Shown in pieces: positions 1 through 8,639 of a stretch of DNA of 64,000 bases. The notes under the pieces were generated by a model. The model searched no databases. It worked only from the letters and a program-made list of their open reading frames with translations, and was not told the origin of the DNA. Position numbers and translations under genes: made by a program. The first letter of the stretch is position 1. Each line of letters starts with the position of its first letter. Where the stretch lies: positions 1 to 64,000 of the forward strand of contig JANNWG010000041.1 of assembly GCA_031414695.1 (NCBI GenBank), written 5' to 3'. Source of the stretch: UKL13-2 sp031414695. Lineage in GTDB: Bacteria > Pseudomonadota > Gammaproteobacteria > Burkholderiales > Usitatibacteraceae.

Positions 1-318
1 GTGGGGAATTCTTGGGCGTCAGATGTTGCTGGAAAGCACAACAATATAACGCTAAAAAATATAAGGCTAAACCACAGAGCACGCTTACCCAATGATGCTG
101 ATAAGGGCTTATTTATTCTTGAAAGTGCAATCATGGCGTGCCTTTAAATCCAAACAGGTTGAAATAGTCCATCTAAACTAAAGTTTGCTGCGAATCACAC
201 AAACTTTGCAACTACATCGAACATTATTTTGAACGAAAACGAGGTCCAAGTAATTTTTAAATTGTGTGCCCTGACAACAACATCAGCATCAACGAGGTCA
301 GAGCAAAGCAATATTCAC
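1..318. other. Window-edge intergenic region, no gene supported
   Basis: This stretch lies downstream of the ppk stop codon. One plus-strand frame is open from base 1 to a TAA at 145-147 (48 codons) and could be the tail of a gene cut by the window edge, but its composition matches no family I recognise and the other frames are equally unconvincing. No Rho-independent terminator for ppk is apparent. The rest is AT-rich and non-coding by eye. Confidence 0.3.
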
Positions 319-2502
319 CTAGCTCGCTTCCGCCAACAACAACAACAAATTCTCCTGCGCCACATTGCGGTACTTCGCCGCGCGTGGTTTTTTCTTCGTG
401 TAGGCGCCGTCTTCGTTCATTTCCCAAGCTTGCTCGTTGTCCGCAAGGTAAGGCAGCAAGCCTTCTTCAACCACACGTTTTTTTAGCTTGCGGTCGTGTA
501 CGGGGAAGCAAAGCTCGATGCGCCTGAAGAAATTACGCTCCATCCAATCTGCACTGGAGAGCATCACAATGGCTTCACCACCGTTGCCAAAAAATAAAAT
601 GCGCGTGTGCTCTAAGAATCTGCCAACAATGGAGCGCACGCGAATATTGTCTGATAGCCCCACTACACCTGGACGCAGTGCGCAAACGCCGCGCACCATT
701 AAATCAATCTGCACACCCGCTTGGCTCGCGCGGTAAAGCGCTTCGATCACTTCTGGCTCAACGAGTGAATTCATCTTGGCGATGATGCGTCCGGTGCTGG
801 CGACTTTTTGTTTTGTGGCAGGCTCAGCTGCCGCTTTCGTAGCAGGCGTTGCAAGCGTTGCCGTAGGTGCGTTAGCGAGTGCAAGCTTGGTCTCATGCTC
901 AATGGCTTTGATCACATTGCTATGCATCGTAAATGGTGACTGCCAAACCTCTGGTAATTTGGTTGCTTTGCCAAGACCAGTAAGCTGGGTAAAGACTGCA
1001 TTCACATCCGCGCATATCGCTTCATTAGCGGTGAGTAAACCAAAATCGGTATAGAGCCTTGCCGTGCGTGGATGGTAATTGCCAGTGCCTAAGTGTACAT
1101 AGCGACGCAGCACATGCTTGCCACTGTCGTCATCTTTTAATTCGCGGCGTACGATCATTGCCATTTTGGCGTGGGTTTTATGGCCGACGACGCCGTACAC
1201 CACGTGTGCGCCAACGTCTTCTAGTAATGACGCCCAATTTAGATTTGCCTCTTCATCAAAACGCGCCATCAGCTCCACTACGACGGTGACTTCTTTACCG
1301 CGCTTGGCCGCATCAATTAACGTTTCCATAATCACCGAGTCAGTGCCCGTGCGATAAACCGTTTGCTTAATCGCAACAACTTTTGGGTCACGCGCGGCTT
1401 GCTGAATAAACTCGATGACCGGTGTGAAACTTTCATACGGGTGGTGCAGCAAAATATCTTGCTTTTTTAGCGCGTCAAAAATATCTTTGCCTTTTGAAAC
1501 TTTTTGCAGCACCTTGGGTAGACCTGGCGAAAACGGTCGAAACTTTAAGTCGGGGCGTGCCACTTGATCCGGCACATTCATTAAGCGCACTAGATTCACT
1601 GGGCCATTTACGCGATACAAATCCGCCTCACTCAAGCCAAACTGCGCGAGTAAAAATTGCGCCATATCTTCAGAACAATTGTCGGCCACTTCCAGACGCA
1701 CAGCGTCACCTAAATGCCGCTGCGGTAGCTCGCCTTGCAAGGCTAAGCGTAAATTCTTGATTTCTTCTTCATCGACAAATAAATCCGAATTACGTGTGAC
1801 GCGAAATTGGTAACAGCCCAATACTTCCATGCCAGAAAATAATTCACCCACATGCTGATGCAATACCGAGCTTAAGAAAATAAAATCATTCTCGCCATCG
1901 GCCACATCATCGGGAAGCTTAATGACACGTGGTAGCAAACGCGGCGCTTGCACAATTGCGCGCTGCGAATCGCGGCCAAAGGCATCTCGCCCTGATAATT
2001 CGACCGCAAAATTTAAGCTCTTATTAAACACACGCGGAAATGGATGCGATGGATCAAGCCCTATCGGTGTCAAAACCGGCATCATCTCTCGGAAAAAATA
2101 ATCGCGTATCCATTTTTGCTGCGCGGGCGACCACTGCGCACGTCGAATAAAGCGTATGCCTTCTTTCGCCAAGCTTGGCAGCACATCATCATTGAGCGAG
2201 GCATATTGCGCCGTTACAATTTCATGCACGGCAGCATTCACTAAGCGAAATGTTTCTTTCGGCGTTTTACCATCAGCAGTGCGGGTTGATGAGCCTAATT
2301 TAATCTGCTCTTTTAGCCCTGCTACGCGAATTTCAAAAAATTCATCCATGTTGGACGAAACAATTGAAAGAAACTTCAATCGCTCCAAAATAGGCACATT
2401 TTTGTTCTCCGCCTGCGCCAATACGCGGCGATTAAACGCCAGCATTTGTAGCTCGCGATTGAGAAACCGCGACGCCGCGCGTTTAGTTGCTGTTGTTGCC
2501 AT
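319..2502 (-). CDS. ppk: Polyphosphate kinase 1
   Basis: Polyphosphate kinase reversibly transfers the gamma phosphate of ATP onto polyphosphate, usually at the membrane. The 727-residue product is in the normal range for PPK1. It begins with the typical N-terminal segment (FLNRELQMLAFNRRVL, then NMDEFFEIRVAGL) and has the phospholipase-D-like catalytic half. His444 in the K-T-H-A-K motif corresponds to the autophosphorylated His435 of E. coli, and His470 in Y-V-H-L-G-T-G-N is the second conserved His. The ATG at 2502 is preferred because family homology starts just after it; an in-frame upstream extension to 2592 has no homology character. It is transcribed divergently from ppx across about 175 bp, an arrangement that couples synthesis and degradation of polyphosphate. 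The identification is secure. Confidence 0.96.
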   Translation of the reverse strand: MATTATKRAASRFLNRELQMLAFNRRVLAQAENKNVPILERLKFLSIVSSNMDEFFEIRVAGLKEQIKLGSSTRTADGKTPKETFRLVNAAVHEIVTAQYASLNDDVLPSLAKEGIRFIRRAQWSPAQQKWIRDYFFREMMPVLTPIGLDPSHPFPRVFNKSLNFAVELSGRDAFGRDSQRAIVQAPRLLPRVIKLPDDVADGENDFIFLSSVLHQHVGELFSGMEVLGCYQFRVTRNSDLFVDEEEIKNLRLALQGELPQRHLGDAVRLEVADNCSEDMAQFLLAQFGLSEADLYRVNGPVNLVRLMNVPDQVARPDLKFRPFSPGLPKVLQKVSKGKDIFDALKKQDILLHHPYESFTPVIEFIQQAARDPKVVAIKQTVYRTGTDSVIMETLIDAAKRGKEVTVVVELMARFDEEANLNWASLLEDVGAHVVYGVVGHKTHAKMAMIVRRELKDDDSGKHVLRRYVHLGTGNYHPRTARLYTDFGLLTANEAICADVNAVFTQLTGLGKATKLPEVWQSPFTMHSNVIKAIEHETKLALANAPTATLATPATKAAAEPATKQKVASTGRIIAKMNSLVEPEVIEALYRASQAGVQIDLMVRGVCALRPGVVGLSDNIRVRSIVGRFLEHTRILFFGNGGEAIVMLSSADWMERNFFRRIELCFPVHDRKLKKRVVEEGLLPYLADNEQAWEMNEDGAYTKKKPRAAKYRNVAQENLLLLLAEAS

Positions 2503-2676
2503 ATTGATGCCTTTAATTTGATTTTTATGTATTGTTACGTAGCCACTACACACCATAGAGGAGAAGTATTGCAGTTTTTTGACAGCCTGCATCGCGCAGA
2601 CATCAGCAATCGTGTTCGCGCGCGAGTTTCAAGCGTTTGCTGTGCGATACTTTCGCCTTAAAAAAAATACCTACAA

Positions 2677-4188
2677 ATGTCACTACATACACTAGCCGCC
2701 GTTGACCTAGGCTCCAATAGCTTTCATTTACAGATCGTTCGAGTGGTCGATGAGGCGCTTTACCCGCTCGATTCGCTCAAGGAAACTGTTCGTTTGGGCG
2801 CTGGAGTAACACCTGATAAAAATATTGATGCCAAGACCGCTGAGCGCGCGTTTGCAACGCTACGATTATTTGCCGAGCGCCTACGTGGCATGCCAAAAAA
2901 CCACGTGCGTATTGTTGGCACTAATGCACTACGGGTTGCAAAAAACGCGCATGAATTTATTCGCGAGGCCGAGGCGATTTTAGGTTTTCCGATTGAGATC
3001 ATTGCTGGCCGTGAAGAGGCGCGTCTAATTTACTTAGGCGTGGCAAAAAGTCTGCCACTAGCAAATCATGATCGTCTAGTCGTGGATATTGGTGGCGGCT
3101 CGACTGAGTTCATCATCGGTCATCGCTTAAAACCTAAACAGATGGATAGTCTTTACATGGGCTGCGTGAGTTACTCCGCACGATTTTTTCCAGATGGTTT
3201 GATTGATAAAAAAAGTTTTCGTGATGCGCAACTTGCCGCGCGCACCGAGCTTGAGCAAATTCGTGAGACCTTCCTCAAAGAAGGTTGGCGTGAGGCCTAT
3301 GGCTCATCGGGTACGGCAAAGGCATTAGCAGGAATCATGATTGAGAATGGTTTTTCGCAAAATGGCATTACCCGCGAAGGTCTTGAGTGGTTGCGTGATC
3401 GCGCATTAAAGGCAGGCAATTTTCGCGAGTTAGGTCTTGGTATTAAAGCCGACCGCATCCCCGTCATGGCAGGCGGTTTGGCGATTATGTTGACCATATT
3501 TGAAGAGCTGCAATTACGCCACATGTTGCCGGTGGATACTGCGCTTCGCGACGGCGTGCTCTATGATATGTTGGGTCGTACCAATCAAGCCGATATGCCA
3601 AGTGTGCGTGACGCTACGGTAGAGCAATTTGCCAAGCGCTATCACGTGGATATTAAGCAAACAGAACGTGTGAGCGCCTTGGCACTGCATTTTTTTTATC
3701 ACGCTAAATCAGTCGCCACTTCAGACTTAGAAATCCAAAACGAACACGCATCGCAAGAACGGCTATTGTGGGCAGCAAAATTACATGAAATCGGTATGGC
3801 AATCGCACAAGCGGGTTTTCATAAACACTCTGCTTACATTTTGGCGAATGCCGATATGCCAGGCTTTTCAAAACGCGAACAAGCTGGGCTCGCGCGTTTA
3901 GTTTTAGCGCAACGTGGAAAACTCGGCAAAGTCGTCGCCGATACGCCGCTAGCGGACGATTTCATTTTAGAAGCCATCTGTCTGCGGCTCGCCGTTTTGC
4001 TTTCCCGCAGCCGCCGTTATGTCGCCGCCAAATATTTCATGCTCACTCGCGAAGCTGACAAAAGTGTCACGCTTGCTATCGATGCGACATGGCTATCTGA
4101 ACATGATTTGACCGACTACGAGCTGACCCTAGAAGTCGCCGAATGGAAGGCGTTAAGCGTGAATTTAGCGCTACGGAAATCGATTTAG
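2677..4188 (+). CDS. ppx: Exopolyphosphatase (Ppx/GppA family)
   Basis: Exopolyphosphatase removes terminal phosphates from polyphosphate; close relatives hydrolyse pppGpp. The 503-residue protein opens with the actin-fold phosphate-binding loop (AAVDLGSNSFHL) and has a second loop (VDIGGGSTEF) at about residues 136-145, both hallmarks of the family. The C-terminal part (from about residue 320) resembles the HD-type domain, with H-E-I-G and a downstream HKHSAYIL stretch. It is divergent from ppk. No strong Shine-Dalgarno sequence is visible before the ATG. Discriminating Ppx from GppA is not possible by eye, but the ppk neighbour favours Ppx. Confidence 0.93.
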   Translation: MSLHTLAAVDLGSNSFHLQIVRVVDEALYPLDSLKETVRLGAGVTPDKNIDAKTAERAFATLRLFAERLRGMPKNHVRIVGTNALRVAKNAHEFIREAEAILGFPIEIIAGREEARLIYLGVAKSLPLANHDRLVVDIGGGSTEFIIGHRLKPKQMDSLYMGCVSYSARFFPDGLIDKKSFRDAQLAARTELEQIRETFLKEGWREAYGSSGTAKALAGIMIENGFSQNGITREGLEWLRDRALKAGNFRELGLGIKADRIPVMAGGLAIMLTIFEELQLRHMLPVDTALRDGVLYDMLGRTNQADMPSVRDATVEQFAKRYHVDIKQTERVSALALHFFYHAKSVATSDLEIQNEHASQERLLWAAKLHEIGMAIAQAGFHKHSAYILANADMPGFSKREQAGLARLVLAQRGKLGKVVADTPLADDFILEAICLRLAVLLSRSRRYVAAKYFMLTREADKSVTLAIDATWLSEHDLTDYELTLEVAEWKALSVNLALRKSI

Positions 4189-4224
4189 TCAGTGTTCAGG
4201 GTTTTAATTAGCGGCTCTATATAG

Positions 4225-4395
4225 CACCGTAATCCCTCCCAACCTCCCCCTTCGACAAGCTCAGGACAGGCTTTTTCAAAGGGAGGAGCCTAGCGAGGGT
4301 TCAAGTACTATTTTGCAAACTCCTTCCAAACAGTTCTCCCCTTTGAAAAAGCCTGTCCTGAGTAGGTCGAAGTGGGGAGCTAGTGGGGATTGCGT
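4225..4395. repeat. MITE/REP-like composite palindrome, copy A
   Basis: A roughly 170-bp element has imperfect terminal inverted repeats: 'cgtaatccctccc' at the left and 'ggggattgcg' at the right. Its interior holds complementary blocks 'ctcaggacaggctttttcaa' and 'ttgaaaaagcctgtcctgag'. A second copy with the same internal order lies at 59027-59172. It carries no coding capacity and resembles REP-derived non-autonomous elements. Confidence 0.75.
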
Positions 4396-4445
4396 GGCGT
4401 TTTGTTCTCCACGACGTTTGCTGCTGGCGTACGAGATTTACTCTC

Positions 4446-4497
4446 AACACCGCAATCCCTCCCAACCTCCCTTTTTCAAAGGGAGGAGCTGACGCAA
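4446..4497. repeat. Half-copy of the MITE/REP-like element
   Basis: This is a short version of the element at 4225-4395, containing the left terminal repeat 'caccgcaatccctccc', a 'cctccctttttcaaaggga' hairpin and a closing 'cgcaat'. It looks like an independent or deleted copy beside the full one. Confidence 0.65.
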
Positions 4498-4522
4498 TAC
4501 GGTTCGGATAGTCTGAAAAACG

Positions 4523-4587
4523 CCGTTCGCCCTGAGGTATCGAAGGGCTTTACTTGTACAAGCCCTTCGATACCTCAGAGTGAACGG
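4523..4587. repeat. Long perfect hairpin, REP-like palindrome
   Basis: Arms 4532-4550 and 4560-4578 are perfectly complementary over 19 bp (from 'ctgaggtatcgaa' to 'ttcgatacctcag') around a 9-nt loop. Further partial pairing (ccgttc with gaacgg) extends the stem outward. There is no T tract, so it is more like an interspersed REP palindrome than a terminator, though it could protect mRNA 3' ends of xseA or ppx. Confidence 0.75.
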
Positions 4588-4626
4588 TGATAAAACGAAC
4601 AGTATTGGGAGCTAACGACACTTGTT

Positions 4627-6030
4627 CTACTTATTATTCACGCCTTTATCAGTTACCACTGCAGATAACTCGCCATCACGTAAACGCACATGAATCTTAT
4701 CGGCAATGTTTATGTGATCCATCGATGTAGCTACACCATAACCTGCACGCGAAACTATGGCATAGCCGCGGGTTAGAACATTGTCAGGGTTCAGCAAGTT
4801 AAAAGCTTGCGTGTGTTGGCTTAAGACGTATCGATGTTGTTGAATATTATTAGTGATTGCGCGCCGTAGGGTGTTAGCAAGTAGTGCGAGTGTTTGTCTT
4901 TGCTCAGTAGTATTCGGGCGCGCACGTTTCATTCTGGTGGCAAGCGACACAGCCCGTTCTCGATACTTTTGCTGCTCACCACGTAGCGCGCGCGATAGCC
5001 TGAGTTGATATTGATTCAACGTAACTCGCTCACGTTGTAGGCGCTGTTCAGGTGAGACTAGTCCACGCGCCGCAAAATCAAGATGCTGCTGCTTGGTATG
5101 GAGCAAACGTCGCATCACGCGCGTGAGCGTCATTTTTTGCGCGGCAATATCAGCGCGTAGTTGCTCGGTATCAGGTGACAACAATTCGGCTCCTGCCGTT
5201 GGTGTCGGCGCGCGCAAGTCCGCGACAAAATCACAAATCGTAAAATCTGTTTCATGCCCCACACCAGAGACCACAACAATCTCAGTTTCGTTTTGTAATC
5301 GATACATGGCGCGTGCCACCGCTTCATTATTAAACGCCCACAAATCCTCCATCGCCCCGCCACCACGACAAATAAGCAAGGCATCCACTTCGCTTCGAAC
5401 ACGCGCTGCATTAATGGCGGCAGCAATTTCTCTTGGTGCATCCGCGCCCTGCACGGCGCACGGATAAATGATGATGGGAATCATCGGCGCACGGCGTTTA
5501 AGCGTTGCCAGCACATCATGCAATGCTGCCGCTTTGGTGGAAGTCACAATACCAATGGCGCGCGCAAAATGCGGCAACTCGCGTTTACGTGCTTCGTCAA
5601 ATAGCCCTTCGGCAGCGAGCTTGGATTTCAGCCGCTCATAGGCCTCAAATAGCGCGCCTAAGCCTGAGCGCCGCATGGCCTCAACGCCTAATTGAAATTC
5701 ACCACGCGCTTCATAAAGCGAAGGCAATCCGCGCACTTCAACGGCCAAGCCGTTTTCAGGCGTAAATGTCACAGCTTGCGCGCGGCTCCGAAACATGACG
5801 CAGCGCACTTGGGCGGTATCGTCTTTTAACGAGAAATACCAGTGCCCACTGGCGGCACGCATCACGTTTGAAAGCTCACCTCGCACCCAGCGCAGTGGCA
5901 AATTAGCCTCAAGTAAGCCTTTTACGCGGCGGTTTAGCTCCGTTACCGAAATGCTGGCATTTGTGTTGGCAAATGGCGTGTCTGCTAGGCTTGGCGGGGC
6001 TGTAAACAGGTCATCATCATCATTATTCAT
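4627..6030 (-). CDS. xseA: Exodeoxyribonuclease VII large subunit
   Basis: XseA is the catalytic subunit of exonuclease VII, which degrades single-stranded DNA with XseB. The 467-residue protein has the N-terminal OB-fold DNA-binding domain (about residues 27-125, starting ISVTELNRRVKGLLE, with the LRWVRGELSN motif) and the central nuclease domain (IGIVTSTKAAALHDV and DALLICRGGGAMEDLWAFN). A long helical region follows at about 290-400, then the typical C-terminal LTRGYAIVSR motif. Length fits the family. It is a single gene bounded by repeats downstream and a non-coding region upstream; xseB is not in the window. Confidence 0.96.
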   Translation of the reverse strand: MNNDDDDLFTAPPSLADTPFANTNASISVTELNRRVKGLLEANLPLRWVRGELSNVMRAASGHWYFSLKDDTAQVRCVMFRSRAQAVTFTPENGLAVEVRGLPSLYEARGEFQLGVEAMRRSGLGALFEAYERLKSKLAAEGLFDEARKRELPHFARAIGIVTSTKAAALHDVLATLKRRAPMIPIIIYPCAVQGADAPREIAAAINAARVRSEVDALLICRGGGAMEDLWAFNNEAVARAMYRLQNETEIVVVSGVGHETDFTICDFVADLRAPTPTAGAELLSPDTEQLRADIAAQKMTLTRVMRRLLHTKQQHLDFAARGLVSPEQRLQRERVTLNQYQLRLSRALRGEQQKYRERAVSLATRMKRARPNTTEQRQTLALLANTLRRAITNNIQQHRYVLSQHTQAFNLLNPDNVLTRGYAIVSRAGYGVATSMDHINIADKIHVRLRDGELSAVVTDKGVNNK

Positions 6031-6203
6031 CCACCGAATGCTAACACCGACATGACTGACTTACCATATCGGGCATATGTGTCGCAACAATTCGTAAGCC
6101 ATTGAATGTAGACGATATTGTTTACGGTTAAAAATTAGGCGAATCGGAAAAAACCGTTACAGTTTCGTGACTTAGCGCACCCTACCAAGGTCTATCAACA
6201 GAG

Positions 6204-6224
6204 TTATCCACAGTTATTGTGGAT
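6204..6224. promoter_or_regulatory. Inverted pair of DnaA-box-like 9-mers
   Basis: TTATCCACA at 6204-6212 is a perfect consensus DnaA box. The overlapping 7-bp palindrome ATCCACA / TGTGGAT is separated by 5 bp. It sits in the 315-bp non-coding interval between xseA and glpD, upstream of xseA. It could be a DnaA regulatory site for xseA; a replication origin is not supported because no box cluster or dnaA gene is present. Confidence 0.45.
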
Positions 6225-6345
6225 GATATATGACAATTTAGTAACAACGCCTATTAGCGTGCTGATTCAAGCAATTATTGCCGAAAACATCCGTCAGTAT
6301 TGGGGTTTGGTGAAATGATGGCGTCGGGTATGGCAAAGGAACGTT

Positions 6346-7887
6346 TTACATCAATCCCTTTGCTTGCAAAGCTTGTTCGATAAAGGCTGTCACACGTTGC
6401 CGTTCAGCGACATCCATATGCAAGCCGCACTTTGTACGCCGCCACAAAATGTCATCTGCATTCCGCGCCCATTCGTAATCAATTAAATAATCAATCTCGC
6501 GCTGACAAAGTAAATTAAGTCCACGCCCAAAAAGCTCACCAAGATCATCCATGCTGCGCGTCGTGTTTAAGACAGTACGCGCATTGGTGCCATGCCTAGC
6601 AACCAGGCGCGCAATGAAATCTGGCGCGATGCCGACATGCTGGCTTACCAAGGTTTGAGTAAACATCGCCATCGACATACCATCTTCCAACACACCACCT
6701 GGCAGCGGCGCTGTTGCAGTCCAAGGCTGCGCTAAGTTTGGAAAAAAAGGGGCTAACTCATCCAGCGCATGCTCGGCTAGACGCCGATAGGTCGTTATCT
6801 TGCCGCCGTAAATGGACAGTAATGGCAGCGCACCAGCTTCGGCATTGACTTTCAGCACGTAATCACGCGTGATGTCAGCCGGGTTGGATTCGCCATCATC
6901 ATAAAGCGGCCTTACACCCGCATATGACCAAACCACATCTTCGGCATGGATAGCGGGTGCAAAAAAACGATTTACTGCGCGTATCAGATAGTGAATTTCT
7001 GCTTCACTAATTTTGTGTCCTTCATCAACCGTATCTACGGCAATATCGGTCGTGCCGATCAACGAATATTGGCCTTCATACGGAATCACAAACACCACGC
7101 GGCCATCATCGTTTTGCAAAATATAAGCGTGATCTTCCGTATGCAGGCGCGGCACAATGATGTGTGAGCCTTTTACCAGCTTGACCCGCGCCACGGTTTC
7201 AGCGGCGACCTTTGCAAAGCCGCTATCGAGCAATTGTTGCACCCACGGGCCTGCCGCATTCACGACTGCTTTGGCGCATATGGTTGATACTTCGCCGGAC
7301 ACACCGCTCTTCATCTTCAGCTGCCATAGGCCATCAACACGTTGCCCACACATGATTGCTGCGCGAGTCGCAATGGTCGCGCCATGATCGCGCGCTGACA
7401 TCGCGTTAAGCACCGTTAAGCGCGCATCGTCCACCCGTGCATCCGAATAGATGAAGCCTTTTTTGATGCGCGGCAATAAGCCTTGCGAATATTGCGCGTG
7501 CGGAAAATTGATGCCGCGTGAGCGCGGCAATGAAATCTTGCCACCAATGTGGTCATACAAAAATAATCCAGCGCGAATCATTAACGCCGGCCGCATTGAG
7601 CTATCGTGTGGCAGCACAAAGGCGAGCGGATGAATAATATGCGGCGCAAGTTTTATGAGCACCTCGCGCTCTTGCAACGATTCGCGCACCAAGCGAAATG
7701 CGTATTGCTCTAAATAACGTAGCCCACCATGAATGAGCTTGGTACTCCAGCTGCTGGTAGCAGAAGCTAAATCATTCTGCTCGGCTAAAAAAACGCGCAG
7801 CCCGCGCCCAGCAGCGTCACGCGCAATGCCGCAGCCGTTAATGCCACCGCCAATAATGGCGATGTCGTAGGGTTTGTCAGTAGTCAT
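6346..7887 (-). CDS. glpD: Aerobic glycerol-3-phosphate dehydrogenase
   Basis: GlpD is a membrane-associated FAD enzyme that oxidises glycerol 3-phosphate to dihydroxyacetone phosphate and feeds electrons to quinones. The 513-residue protein starts with the FAD-binding motif IIGGGINGCGIARDAAGRG (residues 10-28), followed by SSWSTKLIHGGLRYLE. Later motifs are VVNAAGPWVQ, IIVPR and SIYGGKITTYR, all standard for GlpD. The C-terminal domain ends near WRRTKCG. The start codon overlaps the stop of the upstream NUDIX gene by 4 bp (7884-7887), so the two are translationally coupled. No glpF or glpK is nearby. Confidence 0.95.
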   Translation of the reverse strand: MTTDKPYDIAIIGGGINGCGIARDAAGRGLRVFLAEQNDLASATSSWSTKLIHGGLRYLEQYAFRLVRESLQEREVLIKLAPHIIHPLAFVLPHDSSMRPALMIRAGLFLYDHIGGKISLPRSRGINFPHAQYSQGLLPRIKKGFIYSDARVDDARLTVLNAMSARDHGATIATRAAIMCGQRVDGLWQLKMKSGVSGEVSTICAKAVVNAAGPWVQQLLDSGFAKVAAETVARVKLVKGSHIIVPRLHTEDHAYILQNDDGRVVFVIPYEGQYSLIGTTDIAVDTVDEGHKISEAEIHYLIRAVNRFFAPAIHAEDVVWSYAGVRPLYDDGESNPADITRDYVLKVNAEAGALPLLSIYGGKITTYRRLAEHALDELAPFFPNLAQPWTATAPLPGGVLEDGMSMAMFTQTLVSQHVGIAPDFIARLVARHGTNARTVLNTTRSMDDLGELFGRGLNLLCQREIDYLIDYEWARNADDILWRRTKCGLHMDVAERQRVTAFIEQALQAKGLM

Positions 7888-8456
7888 ATGCGATGAAATT
7901 TATCCAGCCAGAGAATTGAAAATGCAGTTTTGGTATCCGTAATCTCACCGCGGCCAATACGCGCAACCGCGTCATCAAGCGACATCGTAAAGACCTCTAA
8001 AAATTCGCCCTCATCACGCTGATGACCAACAAATTTAACGTCCTTGGCGATATACAAATCAATATGCTCATTCGCATAGCCAATGGTTGGGTTCAACGTC
8101 ACCGCGAATTGCCACGCGTCACTCACATAGCCCGTTTCCTCCCGCAGCTCGCGCGATGCAGTCGCAAGTGCTAATTCACCATCATCAATTTTGCCCGCAG
8201 GTAACTCGATAAAATGCCGCCCCATTGCATAACGATATTGGTGCTCAAAGACCAACGTGTCGTCATCAATAAACGCCGCAATCACTACCGCCCCGGGGTG
8301 GCGCACGTATTCGCGGTGAGCAATAGCGCCATCCGGCAAACGCACGCGGTCGGTGTGCAGGGTAATAAATTTTCCGTGCACAACCTGCTCGGTTTCAAGA
8401 TAATGCTCAGTAAGGTCTGCCATGCCATTCGGCAGGGTATTAGCGGTTGAATTCAT
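7884..8456 (-). CDS. NUDIX hydrolase, ADP-ribose pyrophosphatase-like
   Basis: The 190-residue protein contains a perfect NUDIX box, Gx5Ex7REUxEExGU, in the stretch GKIDDGELALATAS-RELREETGY at about residues 94-117. The residues around it (FEHQYRYAMGRHFIELPAGK) are typical of ADP-ribose diphosphatases of the NudF type, which split ADP-ribose into AMP and ribose 5-phosphate. It is the first gene of a two-gene unit with glpD (4-bp overlap). Substrate assignment is by family resemblance only. Confidence 0.88.
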   Translation of the reverse strand: MNSTANTLPNGMADLTEHYLETEQVVHGKFITLHTDRVRLPDGAIAHREYVRHPGAVVIAAFIDDDTLVFEHQYRYAMGRHFIELPAGKIDDGELALATASRELREETGYVSDAWQFAVTLNPTIGYANEHIDLYIAKDVKFVGHQRDEGEFLEVFTMSLDDAVARIGRGEITDTKTAFSILWLDKFHRI

Positions 8457-8628
8457 GCCAATAGTGTATCGGCATTTGGCATATATTTTCTTATGCGGCT
8501 TTTTTATGCGGCTGTATTTTTAATCATAACAACGCAACTTCAAAAAAATAGTTCAGTCGAGTTGATAGGTTTAGCTATTTAGCAACGATATGTCTTATAT
8601 CAACATTAATTTCACCTACAACCCATCC

Positions 8629-8634
8629 AGGAGA
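8629..8634 (+). promoter_or_regulatory. Shine-Dalgarno of the subtilase gene
   Basis: AGGAGA lies five bases before the ATG at 8640 and fixes the start of the secreted subtilase. Confidence 0.75.
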
Positions 8635-8639
8635 GACAC

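Noticed and set aside
104..130. Sequence ending CTTGAAAGTG resembling the right half of the five-copy palindromic element
   Set aside because: The match is short, lacks the CCG arm and apex, and has no pairing partner.
229..527. Short plus-strand open frames opposite the ppk 3' end
   Set aside because: They lie antisense to ppk or in non-coding edge sequence and have no protein-family character.
4390..4590. 66-codon frame inside the repeat cluster after ppx
   Set aside because: It is made almost wholly of the MITE-like and hairpin repeats.
6031..6345. Replication origin
   Set aside because: Only one DnaA-box pair is seen, without a box cluster, dnaA/dnaN genes or an evident AT-rich unwinding element.
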